From: Mycteria americana
Taxonomy: Eukaryota; Chordata; Aves; Ciconiiformes; Ciconiidae
DNA: 64,000 nucleotides
NCBI RefSeq assembly: GCF_035582795.1
Contig: NC_134366.1
Span: 436,501 to 500,500 of the forward strand
Reading direction: 5' to 3'
Positions 36,631 to 47,358 of the stretch are shown here, piece by piece. Every line of letters starts with the position of its first letter. Positions within the stretch are counted from its first letter, which is position 1. The translations under genes and the position numbers were made by a program. Below the pieces are notes generated by a model that saw nothing but the letters and a program-made list of their open reading frames with translations, searched no databases and was not told the DNA's origin.

Positions 36631-39600
36631 CTGGGGGGGCGGGGGGGGCTGTTGGGGGGGGCCGGGGTCTCCGGGCGGCCGCTCCCCGTGCCCCGGCCGT
36701 GCTGCAGCCGCCGTCCTTGCCCCCCCCCCCACCCCCCCCGCGCCCGGCCGTGGCGGGGGCTGTGCCCCCCCCCCCCGCGCCCCTCGGGCTGCCCCAGCTC
36801 TGCCCTGGGGGGGCCCAGCGCGCACCCGCCGCGGAGCCAGGCTGTCCCGGTCCCCCCGACCCCGGGTAGCGACAACCCCGCCCCCCCGGGAGCGGGGCCG
36901 CCTCCTGTCCCAGCGTCCGGGCGGGGGGGGGGGGGCGGGAGGGAGGGGGGGCAGGGGCAGGGGGGGCCGGGGCCGGGGGGCCGGGGAGCGATGCATGAGG
37001 ATGGGAGCGGGGCCGGCGGGGGAGCGGCCCCCCCGCACCGGCTCCGGGGATGATGCCACGAAAAGCCTGGGATGGAGGGGGGGGATGCGGGCCCCCGTGG
37101 CCTGCCTGCAGGGGAACGGGGGGGGGGGGGGGTCCCTGCCCGGGGGTCGCAGCCCCCCCCGCGCGGCGCCGGGCCGCCGCCTCCTCGCCCCTCGCTGCGC
37201 CCCGGCCGGGGACCCCCGCGACCCCCGTGCCAGCGCCGCCGGGGCGGGGGCTCGGTGGGCGCTGCACCCCCCCCCCCCCCCCCCCGCGTCCCCCAGGATC
37301 TCTACCTGGGCCCCGGAGGGAGCGGGACAGCGGGGCTGCCCGGGACCGCTGGATGCTCCTGGCAGGCGGCGGGGGCGCCGGGCGGACGGGCGGACGGACG
37401 GGCGGACAGAGAGGAGCGAATGAGCGCGCGGGGTCCAAGCGGGAGACGGTGCCGGTCCCGGGGCGGGATGAGGCCGAGCAGCAGATGGGTGGGATGAGGT
37501 GCGAGGCCCCCCCTTGCCGGCTGTGCCAGGGGAGGGGGGACGGGGCGGCCGGGTCGCGGCCCGGGGAGACTGGGGGGGGTGCTGGGGGCGGGGGGGGTGT
37601 GCAGCCCCCGGGGGGGCAGGGCCGGGGGGGCTGAGCTGCGGGGGGCTGCGGGGGGGGTTACCAGGGTGCTGCCGTCGCTCCGAGGGGTCCTCTTCTTCTC
37701 CTTGTAGAAGCTGAGGAGTTTGTCCCGGAACACCTGGGGGAGACGGGTCAGAGCCCCCGGCCGCAGCCCCCGAGCACCCCCCGGCCGCAGGGCAGCGCGG
37801 GGGGCCGGGGGGCCGGCCGGGCGCTCACCTCGTACAGGTAGTCGAAGATCTCCAGGATGGTGAGGAGGCTGGCGCCGATGAAGAGCCCCATCTGCCCCCC
37901 GATGTCACCTGGGCAGGAGGGCGGCATTAGAGGGGGCTGTCGTCGTCCCCCGGCCCCCCCCCCCGGCCCCCCGGGCACTCACCCAGCAGCCCTGCCACCT
38001 CGTACGCCTTCTTCTGCTCGATCATCTCGTAGTTCAGGGCCTCAAAGAAAATGTCCAGCACCAGCACGTTGTCCCTGGGGAGGGGACAGACGGGCCCAGG
38101 ATGGATGGATGAGCCGTCAGGCGGCATCCCCAGCCGGGGGGGGCCGGGGGGGGCTGTGCTGCGCCGCAGTGTGCCGGTGGGATGGGGCGGAGGGGTCTGC
38201 CCTGTGCTGGGGTGGCACAAGGATGTACTGTGCCGTGCCGTGCCGTGCCGTGCCGTGCTGTGCCGTGCTGTGCTATGCCATGCCGTACTGTGCCATGCTG
38301 TGCCGTGCCATACTGTGCCATGCTCTGCTGTGTGGTTTTCCCTGTGCTGGGGCAGATTTGCACAGGGGAGTCAGTGCCGTGCCGTGCCATGCCGTCCTGT
38401 GCCGTGCCAGTTCACATATGCTGGGGGATGCCGTGTGCCCGTGCCGTGCCATGTCACACCGTCACGCCGTGCCGTGCGCTGGCGGGGCGGGGGGTCAGCG
38501 CGGTGGCGGCACTCACGCGATGTACTGCTCCGTCTTGTTGAACTTCTTGGCCAGGTACCTGGCGGAGGCCTTGCTGGGGATCTTCACCATGGAGAGCTCT
38601 TTGCCGTAGCGCACCATGGCGCAGGGCGTGCGGCAGGCGCAGTACTCGCTGTCCTTCTTCACCAGGAAGTCTGGGGGAGGGGGGGCGTGGGTGGGATGGG
38701 GACCATGGGGACCGCGTGGCCATGACCCGCGCTGGGGATTGGGCTGCTCCGAGGACGGAGCCTGGGCCCCAGCCAAAGCCCGGCGGTGGCAGGTGCCGAT
38801 GGCATGGGACGAGCGTGCCACAGTCGTGGCAGTGCCGGCAGCGCACGAGGGAGGAGCCCGGACCCGCACGTCTGCGGTCTGAGCAGGCAGGGACAGCAGT
38901 GACACACACACACACCCCCCCGATGAAGGCACGGGGACACCAGCGCCATGTTCACAGTGACAGAGCTGGGGGTCCCGGGGGTGACTCTGGGGGGGTCCGG
39001 GGATGGCAGTCCCTGGGGCGTGACCCTGGACTGGGCCGCGGACGCCAGAGGCAGCGGGGCCGGGGCGACGGGGGGGAGCTGCCCCCGGTACGTACCCAGC
39101 GCGGGGTCGGCGCACTCCTTGTACTGCTCCGGGGTGCAGACGTTGGCGTTGCCTGCGGGGGGGAGGCAGCAGCCGCAGGGGCAGGAGGGTCTCGCCGCCG
39201 CCCCGGCCCCGTGGCAGCCGCCCCCCATCCCTGTCCCCGTCCCCAGCTCACCCGGCATGTGCACCATGCGGCAGTTGCAGTTCTCAGCCAGGTAGCGGGT
39301 CTCGCAGTCCAGGCGGCAGGCGGTGATGCTGTAGTTGGTGAAGAAGTCGGACTCGATGGGGGTGGCCTTGCAGTCCCCCCAGGGCGGGGGCAGGTACACC
39401 AGCTGCCGGCCGCGGGCTAAGGAAAACACGGCGTCCCCAGCGTCCCCGGCCCGTGCCGCTCACCCCCCAGCGCACCGTGCTGCCCTGTCCTCAGGCGGAG
39501 CTCGCCCCACGCAGCCGGTGCTGGGGGGTCACGCCACGCCGGAGCCCCCTGCTCCCACCCCTGCCCCTCCTCGCCGGGCACGAGGACGGGCGTCGGGGCC

Positions 39601-42600
39601 GGCATCGCCCTCGGCCAGCGCAGCAGCGGGAGGGAAGGGGCCGGGCGAGAGCCGGCACGCGGCACCGGCTGGGAGCGGGCGGGAGCCAGACGCGACCGGG
39701 GGTCAGCGTGGACCCCCGCGCTCCCCGAGGCGGGCAGCACCCAGCAGGGCAGCGCGAGGCCGTGCCGCGGCCAGCACGGGGACCGCGCTTGGCGAGGGCG
39801 CGGTGGGGCCCGGCAGGGCGCCCACGGGTGCCGAGGGCCACGCTCCCACCGCCGCCGTGCTCCCTGCGCCGCGAGCGCCAGCACACATGAAGACACCCAC
39901 TCGAGACACCTAAATTTAGGTGTCTGGCTGCGCGAGCTGGATGCCGCCCCTGCCAACAGTCTGTTCGGCAGGAGGCTGGGGGGTCGCTGCTGGCAGCCTG
40001 CGGTGGGACGGAGTGGTCCCGGCGTGGGGCTGCCCCACGCCACGCCGCGGTGCCCCCGGCCGTCGCGGTGGCAGGGCTGCTGCGCCGGCGGCGCGGTACC
40101 TGCCGTGCGGCGACGGCTCGGCACGGGACGGCCCTGCGTCCCCGCAGCCCCGCAGCCCCGTCCACGTGCCGCCCGGGCACTGCGGCCGGATACCCGCTGC
40201 TGCTGGCAGGACACGAAGGTCTGGAAGCCGGGTGCCACGCCAAAGCCCAGCTGGTCGATGAAGGGGGGCTCCTCCTGGCTGTGGATCTGCACCTTCACCC
40301 CCGCCTCGTAGGAGGTCTCGTCTGCAAGGCAGGGAGGGCGTCGGGGGCGCGGGGCGGCAGCCGCGCCGCGGGCAGGGCTGTGGGGGGGCCCTCACCCGTG
40401 TCCCCCCAGACGGGCAGGTATTCCTCTTGCTGGACGTTGAGCATCAGCTCCAGGCCGTTCCCCGCGCCGCCCTGCAGCGTGGTCAGCACCTCCCGGCCCG
40501 GCCCCCCCGAGTTGAAGGTGTAGCACTTGCCGAGGCGGGTGAAGATCTGCGGGGACAGGCCAGGACCCTCAGCGCCCGCCGCGGGGCCGCCCGCCGGACG
40601 TCGGCGCGTGGGGGCTGGGGGACAGGAGCGGGGGGACAGGAGCGGGGCCCCCGCCTGCCCTGCACCCACCGAGCAGGGCTGGGGGGCAGCGCCCAGGGAC
40701 CCCACACGGCCCCGGTGCAGGATCCCAGCGCCCCACAGGACCCAGTGCAGGATCCCAGTGGCCCCAGTGCAGGATCCCAGCGCCCCACAGGACCCAGTGC
40801 AGGATCCCAGCACCCCACACTGCCCCAGTGCAGGATCCCAGTGCCCCACAGGACCCAGTGCAGGATCCCAGCACCCCACAGGACCCAGTGCAAGATCCCA
40901 GTGGCCCCAGTGCAGGATCCCAGCACCCCACACTACCCCAGTGCAGGATCCCAGCACCCCACAGGACCCAGTGCAGGATCCCAGCGCCCCATCAGTCTGT
41001 GCACGGGGAAGGGGCCGGTGCATCCATCCCTTCCCCTTTGGGACCAGTGTGGGGCTGCGGATGGGGCCATGGGGCTGCTGCTGTCCCTGCCCCAGCGTGG
41101 TGTCCTCTCGGCTGTGCTGGGTCCCGACAGCCCTGTGGGACCCCCGCCCCGTGTCTGCGGCACCGGGCCCCAGCGGTCACCTCGGCAGAGGGACGGACCC
41201 TGACCCCTGCGAAGGCGCCCACGGCCCCCCCGCCTGGGGCTGGCCCACCTCTTCCTGCAGCCCCCCAGCACGGAGAAAGCCCCCACCGAGCTCCGCAGCC
41301 GCTTCGTAGCGAGCACAGACCGCCTGCCCCCGCCCCCCCACGGCACCCTCGCCCCCGCTGCCCCACAGCCGCTTCCCACGCCCTCCCCACGGCCCTGGGT
41401 CCGGCTCTCCTGTGGGGAGAGGGCGCAGGGTGGGCGAGAGGAGCCGCCCCGGGGCAGCACGGTGGGAGCTTCACCGAGTGCCTGGGGCCGGGGGACAGCG
41501 GGGCGGGCAGGCGCCGTGCCCCCGCCCCACCATTGCCCCACAGCCTGCACACCCCATCTCCCCACAGCCGACCACCCCACAGCCTGCGCACCCCATCTCC
41601 CCACAGCTGACCCCCCACAGCCTGCGCACCCCATGGCCCCGCAGAGCGTACACAGCCCATCACCCCACAGCCTGCACCCCATGGCCCCAAAACCTGCTCA
41701 GCCCTGGGGGTCCTGCCCGAGCCCTGCCCAGGGCAGAGCCAGCCGGGGATGCGGCTGGGGCTGCTGTGGGTCCTGCCGGGGCAGAGCCGGCCGTGGCCGT
41801 GGCCGTGGCGCTGGCACTCACGGCAGTGAAGTTCTCGGGGCCGCGGTCCCGGCCGCGGAAGCGGCGTCTCGTGGATGGGGTGCCCGGCGCGCTGGTAGAA
41901 GGCGCCCAGGCCGTAGCTCTTGCTGGGGAAGAAGCCGTCCAGGTCGGGGGGCGGCCCCGGCGCCCACCGGTAGCGGTGCAAGTCCACAGCCCCACCGCCA
42001 GCCAGAACGGGTCGTTGGGGGTGAGCTGAGAGCGCCGGACGCGGTTGCAGTTGCAGAGGGTGACGGCGGGGAAGACAAGGACGCGGCTCCCCGCCTCGTC
42101 CAGCACGGTGACGCGGGGGTACGCGGCGTAGCGCCGGACCCGCTCCCCGGCCTGCAGCAGGAAGGCGCCCGGCGAGGCCAGGCAGGCGCCGGCCCAGAGC
42201 GGGCGGCGTGGCACCGGCGCCGCGGGCGCGAAGACGCGGCCCAGCCCGTGCAGCGTGCGGGAGCGGGCGAAGGCGGCCGGGCCGGCCGCCCCCTGCGTCC
42301 CCGTGGCCGGTCCCAGCGGCTCGGTGGCCATGGCGGCCCATCCTGCCCGGCTCTGCCGCGGCTCTGCCGGGGCTCTGCCGGAGGATGGGGTTTCAGCACG
42401 GCTCCGGGGGGCTGCAGGGGGACATGTGGGGCTGCGTGGGGACACGTGGGCAGGGAGGGTGCGAGCCAGGGCGGTGACGGGGACCGGGGCTTGGCCGTCA
42501 TCCCCACCAGGACCCCAGAGCCCCCGGGGACCGGCACCCACAGCCAGGGCCCCCGGACCCCCCGGCACAGAGACCCTGCCCAGAGCCCCCAGCGTGACCC

Positions 42601-45600
42601 TGACCCTGGGGGGCCCGTGGTCCCCTGCCCCACGGAGGGGCCGCCCCAGGCGCAGGGCGAGGGGTGGGGGGGCTGCAGCCACAGCCCCCCGCTCCGTCAC
42701 TGACCCGAGGGCCGGAGCGGGGCGGTGGCCCGGGGGGTCTCCCCGCTATGGGGTGATGGGGTGTGTCCCCCCCATGGTGTCCCCCTGCCTTGCCCCCCGG
42801 GGGGAGGGGGGGGCGCTGCTATGGCAACGGGCTGCTCCCAAAGAGGGGAGCTGTTGCCATGGCAACACACTGCCCAAGGAGGAAGGGGGGGGCGGCTGCC
42901 ATGGCAACGGCTGCCCGGCACGGGGCTGCGCTGGGGGACGGGGACGGGGGGGGGCCGGGATGGGGACACGGCCCCGGCGCCGCCAGCCCCCCCGGTCCCC
43001 ACGCAGGGGTGACCCACCACGGGGCAGCCCCGGCCCCGCACCCCAGGGACCCCCCGGCCCCGCACCCCGGGGCCGTGCTGGCCCCGAGCACCCCCCACCC
43101 CTGCCGGCCCCAGGGGGAGGCAACGGGGGGGGGGGGGCACAGAGCCAGCCCGGGTGGCCCTTGCTTTGGACACTCGCCACGTGCCCGGGGACCCCGGGGA
43201 CAGGGCCGGCCCCGTGGGGGGCTGCGTGTGCCGGGGGGCTGCGGCTGCCCGGGCAGAAGTTTCTCGCCGCCGGTCGGAGACGAGGCGGCAGCGGGGCTGT
43301 CGTGCGGCACACGTGGGCAGAGCCCGACGCTCCCGGCGGCATCCACGAGCCCGGGGGCAGTGGGACCAGCGCAGCGCAGCACGCAGGCACCCCTAAGACC
43401 CTCAGCCCAGGAACGGAGACGGGCGCCCACGCGCCCCCGCGGCAGGCACCAGTCCCGCACGCCAGCGGCACGCCCGGGCCTGGCGGCTCGGCCACGCTGC
43501 CCGGAGAGGCATCGGCTTCCAGGCCGCAGCGAGCCGCCGCCGCGCGGCGCGTGCCGCCTGGGGTCCTGCCCTGGGGACCCTCAAGCCTCCCGCTGCAGGT
43601 CCCAGCCCTCCACCCCGGGGGCTGCCGCCGCCGCCGCCGCCTGCCCTGCCGCAGGGGCACCGGCAGAGCTGCTCCGGCAAAGGGCGCAGGGGGCGTGGAG
43701 CTGCCAGATGGGATTCTGTCCAACCGAGCTCCCAAGGAAAATTAATTTTGCACACTAAGAGTCTTAAGCTGACGGTAATTGCTGTTGTGATAGAGCGGCC
43801 GAGCCCACGGTGTTGGCGATGGGGACTGAGCAGAGCCACGCACGGCGGGCACGGGCGGCCCAGCTCTGACGGCACGCTGCTTCCCCGGCGCTGCCGCAGC
43901 ACCGAGAACGCACCCACGCTGCCCGTGCCGTCGCCCTGCCCGTCCTGCCCCATGCCACCAGCCCTGCCCCTGCCCCTGCCCGCTCTGCCCGTGCCATCGC
44001 CCCTGCCCGTCCCTCCCGGGCAGGCGCTTGCCCCCAGCCGGTCTCACAGGACCCGACGCAGGCTGCCCACGGCCAAGGTTTGCCGGGGGTCCCTGTGCCC
44101 ACCCGGGGCTGCGTGGGGCAGGGAGGGCACCTCCTCCCGCAGCTGCCCCGCTGCCCACAGCAGCCCACATCTGCGCAGGGACGTGGCAGCCCTGCTTCCC
44201 CCCTGCCACGCTCCGGCAGCTGCCCGCACCCTGCACGTCACCCGGGGCTGAGCCCACAGCCCGGGGGCCACAGCTCGGCCCCGTGCGGCCCTGCTGGCAC
44301 GCTGCCGGGGCACGGCAGGTGTGGCGGGAGCACACGGGCACCGGCCATTCCCCGGGCCGGGAGCAGAGCGGGCGCAGCCCCAGGCGCAGCGGGGGGTGCT
44401 GGGGGCAGCTCCGGGGCCGGGTGCCCACGGGCGGCAGGGGGACGGCTCCGGCACAGGGTGCCCCTGCCCGCACCGGGAGAGGCTGCGTGGAGGAGGCGCG
44501 GGCGTGGGGGCCTGTGTGCAAACGCAGCCCGGGGGAAGCGGCTGCTGCTGCAGGTGCCTGGGCGGCATCTGGGGCCGGTGCGGGGGGAGCGGGGCCATGG
44601 GCCGTACCCGTGAGCGTCCCGCACCCGTGAGCGTCCCGCACCCGTGAGCGTCCTGTGCCCGAGCGGCCGCACGCAGGCAGAGCCGCCCGGCCTGGCGCAG
44701 GGCCCCCGGCACAGCACGGCTCGAGCCGGGACGCCGTTCCCAGCCGCCTGGCACCCCTGCGGCGAGCGTGGGGCGGGGGCACCCCGGGCTGGCACCCAGC
44801 CTGCTGCAGCACCTGGGATGGCGGGCACGGGCTGACACGCTGCGGGCGGTGGGATGCACCGGCGGGACGGCTGCGGGTCGGGACAAGAGGCTCACCCACG
44901 GGTGCCGCAGCAGCCCCGGCACGCCGGTGCCCGACCCCGGTGGGACGCCCGCAGCTGCCCGCGGCCCCCGGGGCTGCGCGGCCACCCCATCCCTGGCGGC
45001 ACCCTCTCCTACGTCCGGGCACCTGCACGTGGCCCAAGGCCGGCACTCACCACGGTGAAGTTGTGGGCGGTGCAGTTGGCGCCGCGGAAGGAGCACTGCA
45101 GCAGCATGTCGGCCAGGTCGTGGCCGGTGCGGTTGTAGAACTCGGCCATGCTGAAGGGCTTCGCCTTGAAGTTCTTGAAGTTGGCCTTGTCGCGCAGGGC
45201 GGCCAGGACGTGGGGCTCGGCCAGCTGCGGGTTGCTGATCTCGTAGCGGTCGTTGAGCAGCGCCAGCAGCTCGCCCACGTGGTACATGTCGTTGCGGGTG
45301 ATCTTGGAGAAGCGGAATTCGTTGAGGTTGCAGATGGTGATGGCCGGGAAGGTGAGGTTGTGGGCAGCCACCTCGTCCAGCTTGGTGACGTGGGGGTAGG
45401 TGAGGAAGTAGGCGACGCGCTCGGCGCAGACCAGCAGCAGCAGCCCCAGCGAGCCCAGGAAGAAGGCTCCCCACAGCACGCGGCGCAGCGACACGGCCCC
45501 GTAGGCGAAGACGTGGCTGATGCCGTGCAGCGAGGAGCTGTGGGCAAAGGCCCGCAGGCTGGAGAGCCCCTCGCCCTCCCCGCTGCCCTCCGAGCCCGCC

Positions 45601-45605
45601 CTCAT
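36526..45605 (-). CDS. ASIC3: ASIC3, acid-sensing ion channel 3 (proton-gated sodium channel subunit)
   Basis: ENaC/degenerin-family trimeric channel subunit of sensory neurons. Minus-strand exons after the alternative first exons (45051-45605 or 41822-42331): 40396-40546, 40194-40321, 39252-39402, 39096-39152, 38517-38670, 37983-38074, 37829-37908, 37662-37733, 36526-36630. With the distal first exon they give 514 residues, in frame. Visible: extracellular [51 protein letters not shown], cysteine-rich [39 protein letters not shown], and the pore region [19 protein letters not shown] with the GAS selectivity filter. Gene identity as ASIC3 rests on synteny (CDK5 and ABCB8 flanks, as in human) and on the proximal first exon. 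The distal exon and C-terminus are ASIC1/2-like. Same strand as ABCB8, which lies 1.7 kb upstream. Confidence 0.93.
37983..38074 (-). other. ASIC3: ASIC3 exon feeding the pore-forming TM2
   Basis: Encodes [20 protein letters not shown] and the pre-TM2 segment ending AGLL, followed by the GAS-filter exon 37829-37908. The pair is nearly identical to mammalian ASICs, which supports a functional channel despite doubts about the proximal first exon. Confidence 0.9.
38226..38480. repeat. GTGCC/GTGCT pentamer array in an ASIC3 intron
   Basis: About 250 bp dominated by CCGTGCCGTGCTGTGCCATG-like steps between exons 37983-38074 and 38517-38670. It has the same unit, in opposite orientation, as the array at 14060-14268. 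Confidence 0.8.
40720..40992. repeat. GTGCAGGATCCCAG minisatellite in an ASIC3 intron
   Basis: About nine copies of a 20-35 bp unit built on CCCAGTGCAGGATCCCAG with alternating CGCCCCACAGGAC, CACCCCACACTG or TGG spacers. Higher-order alternation of long and short units is visible. Confidence 0.85.
41520..41700. repeat. CCCCACAGCCTGC repeat in an ASIC3 intron
   Basis: Around six degenerate copies of a unit CCCCACAGCCTGC(A/G)CACCCCAT, about 100-300 bp downstream of the proximal first exon on the ASIC3 strand. Confidence 0.75.
41822..42331 (-). CDS. ASIC3: ASIC3 proximal alternative first exon (mammalian ASIC3-like), frame disturbed
   Basis: Start ATG at 42331 (MATEPLG) and GTGAGT donor at 41821, phase 0. 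It aligns with human ASIC3 exon 1: [50 protein letters not shown] (human RRSRLTPNDLHW), PENFTA. Between about 42005 and 41855 the ASIC-like sequence ([19 protein letters not shown]) is in a different frame from both flanks, so two compensating single-base-type shifts are implied. The whole 510 nt still reads open in the start-codon frame. The gating-region histidine is Arg. Confidence 0.75.
43735..43800. promoter_or_regulatory. AT-rich island in the ASIC3 5' intron
   Basis: A 60-bp patch containing GGAAAATTAATTTTGC, TTAAGCTGACGGTAATTGC and TGTGATAGAG, sharply lower in GC than the several kilobases around it. The composition suggests a constrained non-coding element; no specific factor can be named with confidence. 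Confidence 0.3.
45051..45605 (-). CDS. ASIC3: ASIC3 distal alternative first exon (ASIC1a/2a-like)
   Basis: ATG at 45605, GTGAGT donor at 45050, 185 codons, phase 0, joining IFTRLGKCY at 40546. Encodes the intracellular N-terminus with [14 protein letters not shown] (HG gating motif), TM1 ([20 protein letters not shown]) and the outer region [60 protein letters not shown] and [15 protein letters not shown]. It is closer to ASIC1a and ASIC2a than to mammalian ASIC3. It retains the histidine in YPHVTKLDE. Confidence 0.88.
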
Positions 45606-46429
45606 CCTGCCGCCGGGCCCCCGCGCTCCCCGCCGCCCTCAGCCCCCCGGCCGCCCCCGGCCCATCGCCGCGCCGGGCTCAGGGGGGCAGGCAGGGAGAG
45701 GCAGGGCGGGCAGGGCAGGGAGGAGAGGGCAGGCAGGGAGGGCAGGGAGGGCAGGGAAGGCAGGGCTAGGCAGGCAGGGCAGGCAGGGCAGGACCGGCCG
45801 CTCGCCCCCCGCGCTGCCGGTGCCGCCCGGCCGGTGCCGCGGAGCCGCCGGCCAGCGCAGCCCCGGCCCCGGCCCCGGCCCCGGCCCCGCTCCGCTCCCG
45901 CTGCCGCCGCCGCGGCGCAGCCGCTGCCGCTGCCGGTCTGCGGCCGCCCCCGCCCCCGCCCCTCCGCGGCTCCACCCGCCGCCTCCCGGCGAGCACGGGC
46001 GGGGGGCGCGGAGCCGAGGGGCCGGGCAGGGCCGGGGGCGGCCCCGCCGCAGCCCCGCTCCCCTCCCTGCCGCCCCCCCCGGCTCCCCCCGGGCCCGGCG
46101 CGGGGGGGCCCTGCCCGGGCGGGGGCTGCAGGACAGGACCCCCCGGGGCCGCGCTGGGATCCCGCACCGGCGGCCGCAGAGCCGGGCCCGGCCCGGGGCC
46201 CCCTCCCCGGGGCAGCGGCGGGGCCGGGGGAGGGCAGAGAGCCCCGGGGCGGGGGCTCGGCAGGCAGCAGGGCCGGGGGGGTCCCCGCGGGATCCCCCCT
46301 CGGGCCGTGACCCCCCGGCCCCGCCGCGGTGGGCCCCGGGACAGGGGACACGCAGCGAGTGACACCGAGATGGAGACCGGCACAGCAGGGCCGGCACGGA
46401 GCCACCCGCTCCCCTTCCCCGGGGCGGCC

Positions 46430-46920
46430 CGGGGACCCCTGCCCTGGGGGGGCCCACAGGAGACCCCCACCCCGGGGGGCGACACAGGGGGTCCCTCCAC
46501 TCCGAGGGATGACGCAGGGGCCCCCCACCCCGGGGGGGATCACAGAGGGGTCCCCACCCCAGGGGTGATGCAGGGGCCCCCCCACCCCGGGGGGGCACAC
46601 AGCGGTCCCCCTACCCCGAGGGGCGACGCAGAGGCCTCCCACCCCGGGGGAAGATGCAGGGGTCCCCCGCCCTGGAGGGGGACGCAGGGGACCCTCCCAG
46701 CCCGGGGGGGTCACACAGGGGTCCCCCCATCCCAGGGGGGGACGCAGAGGTCCCCCACCCCGGGAGGCGACACAAGGGTCCCCCCTACCCTGGGGGGCAA
46801 CGCAGGGGTCCCCAGGCCGGGGGGGGTGACACAGGGGACCCCCCCACCCCAGGGGGTGACACAGGGAACCCCACCCCGGGGGGGCGACGCAGGGGTCCCC
46901 CCCTCCACGCAGGACACTGC
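46430..46920. repeat. GC-rich minisatellite upstream of ASIC3
   Basis: About 16-20 degenerate copies of a roughly 25-bp unit, GGGGGGCGACACAGGGGTCCCCC with ACCCC linkers. Copies differ in length by a few bases, giving open frames in several registers that are not genes. Confidence 0.85.
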
Positions 46921-47047
46921 CACCCCCGTGGGCCGCAGAGCCAGAGCCCCCCCAGCCGTCCCGCAGGCAGCTGCCCGTCCCGGGGATGCGCAGGCAGGGA
47001 GAGGCGGGGTCAGCCCCGCCCGCCCCGCCCCCAAGCCAAACGTCACC

Positions 47048-47164
47048 CTCCGCGGCTCCGCCCCCCTCCGCGGCTCCGCCCCCCTCCGCGGCTCCGCCCC
47101 CCTCCGCGGCTCCGCCCCCCTCCGCGGCTCCGCCCCCCTCCGCGGCTCCGCCCCCCTCCGCGGC
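47048..47164. repeat. Six-and-a-half-copy 18-bp GC-box array
   Basis: Six exact copies of CTCCGCGGCTCCGCCCCC plus a half copy. Each contains CCGCCCCC, an Sp1/KLF-type box on the ASIC3 strand as GGGGGCGG. The array lies 134 bp past the ABCB8 polyadenylation signal and 1.4 kb upstream of the distal ASIC3 start codon. Confidence 0.95.
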
Positions 47165-47297
47165 AGGGCCGGACGCCGAGCACCGGACCCGCTCCCCGCC
47201 CCCCCCCCCCCCCCCGGCCCGGTCCGGTCCCGGCTCGGGCCCCCCCCGCAGCACCGCCCCAAGCAGCGGAACCCCTGCAGCCGCCTTCCAGCCCCGC

Positions 47298-47303
47298 TTT
47301 ATT
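47298..47303 (-). terminator. ABCB8: ABCB8 polyadenylation signal (AATAAA on minus strand)
   Basis: TTTATT on the plus strand 56 bp past the ABCB8 stop codon, giving a very short 3' UTR. Confidence 0.75.
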
Positions 47304-47358
47304 GGGGAGCAGCAGGGGGCGGCAGCCCGGGAGCCCCCCCCCCGGGCCTGCCCCACGC

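Larger units (their letters stand above)
45606..47297. promoter_or_regulatory. ABCB8-ASIC3 intergenic region, probable ASIC3 distal promoter
   Basis: Same-strand intergenic interval of 1.7 kb. It holds a GGGCAGGCAGG repeat (about 45700-45795), a CpG island (45.8-46.3 kb), a minisatellite (46430-46920) and an 18-bp GC-box array (47048-47164). No coding exon seen. Confidence 0.55.

Noticed and set aside
40720-40992. CRISPR-like appearance of regular repeats
   Set aside because: Spacers are themselves repeats and the context is a vertebrate intron; it is a minisatellite.
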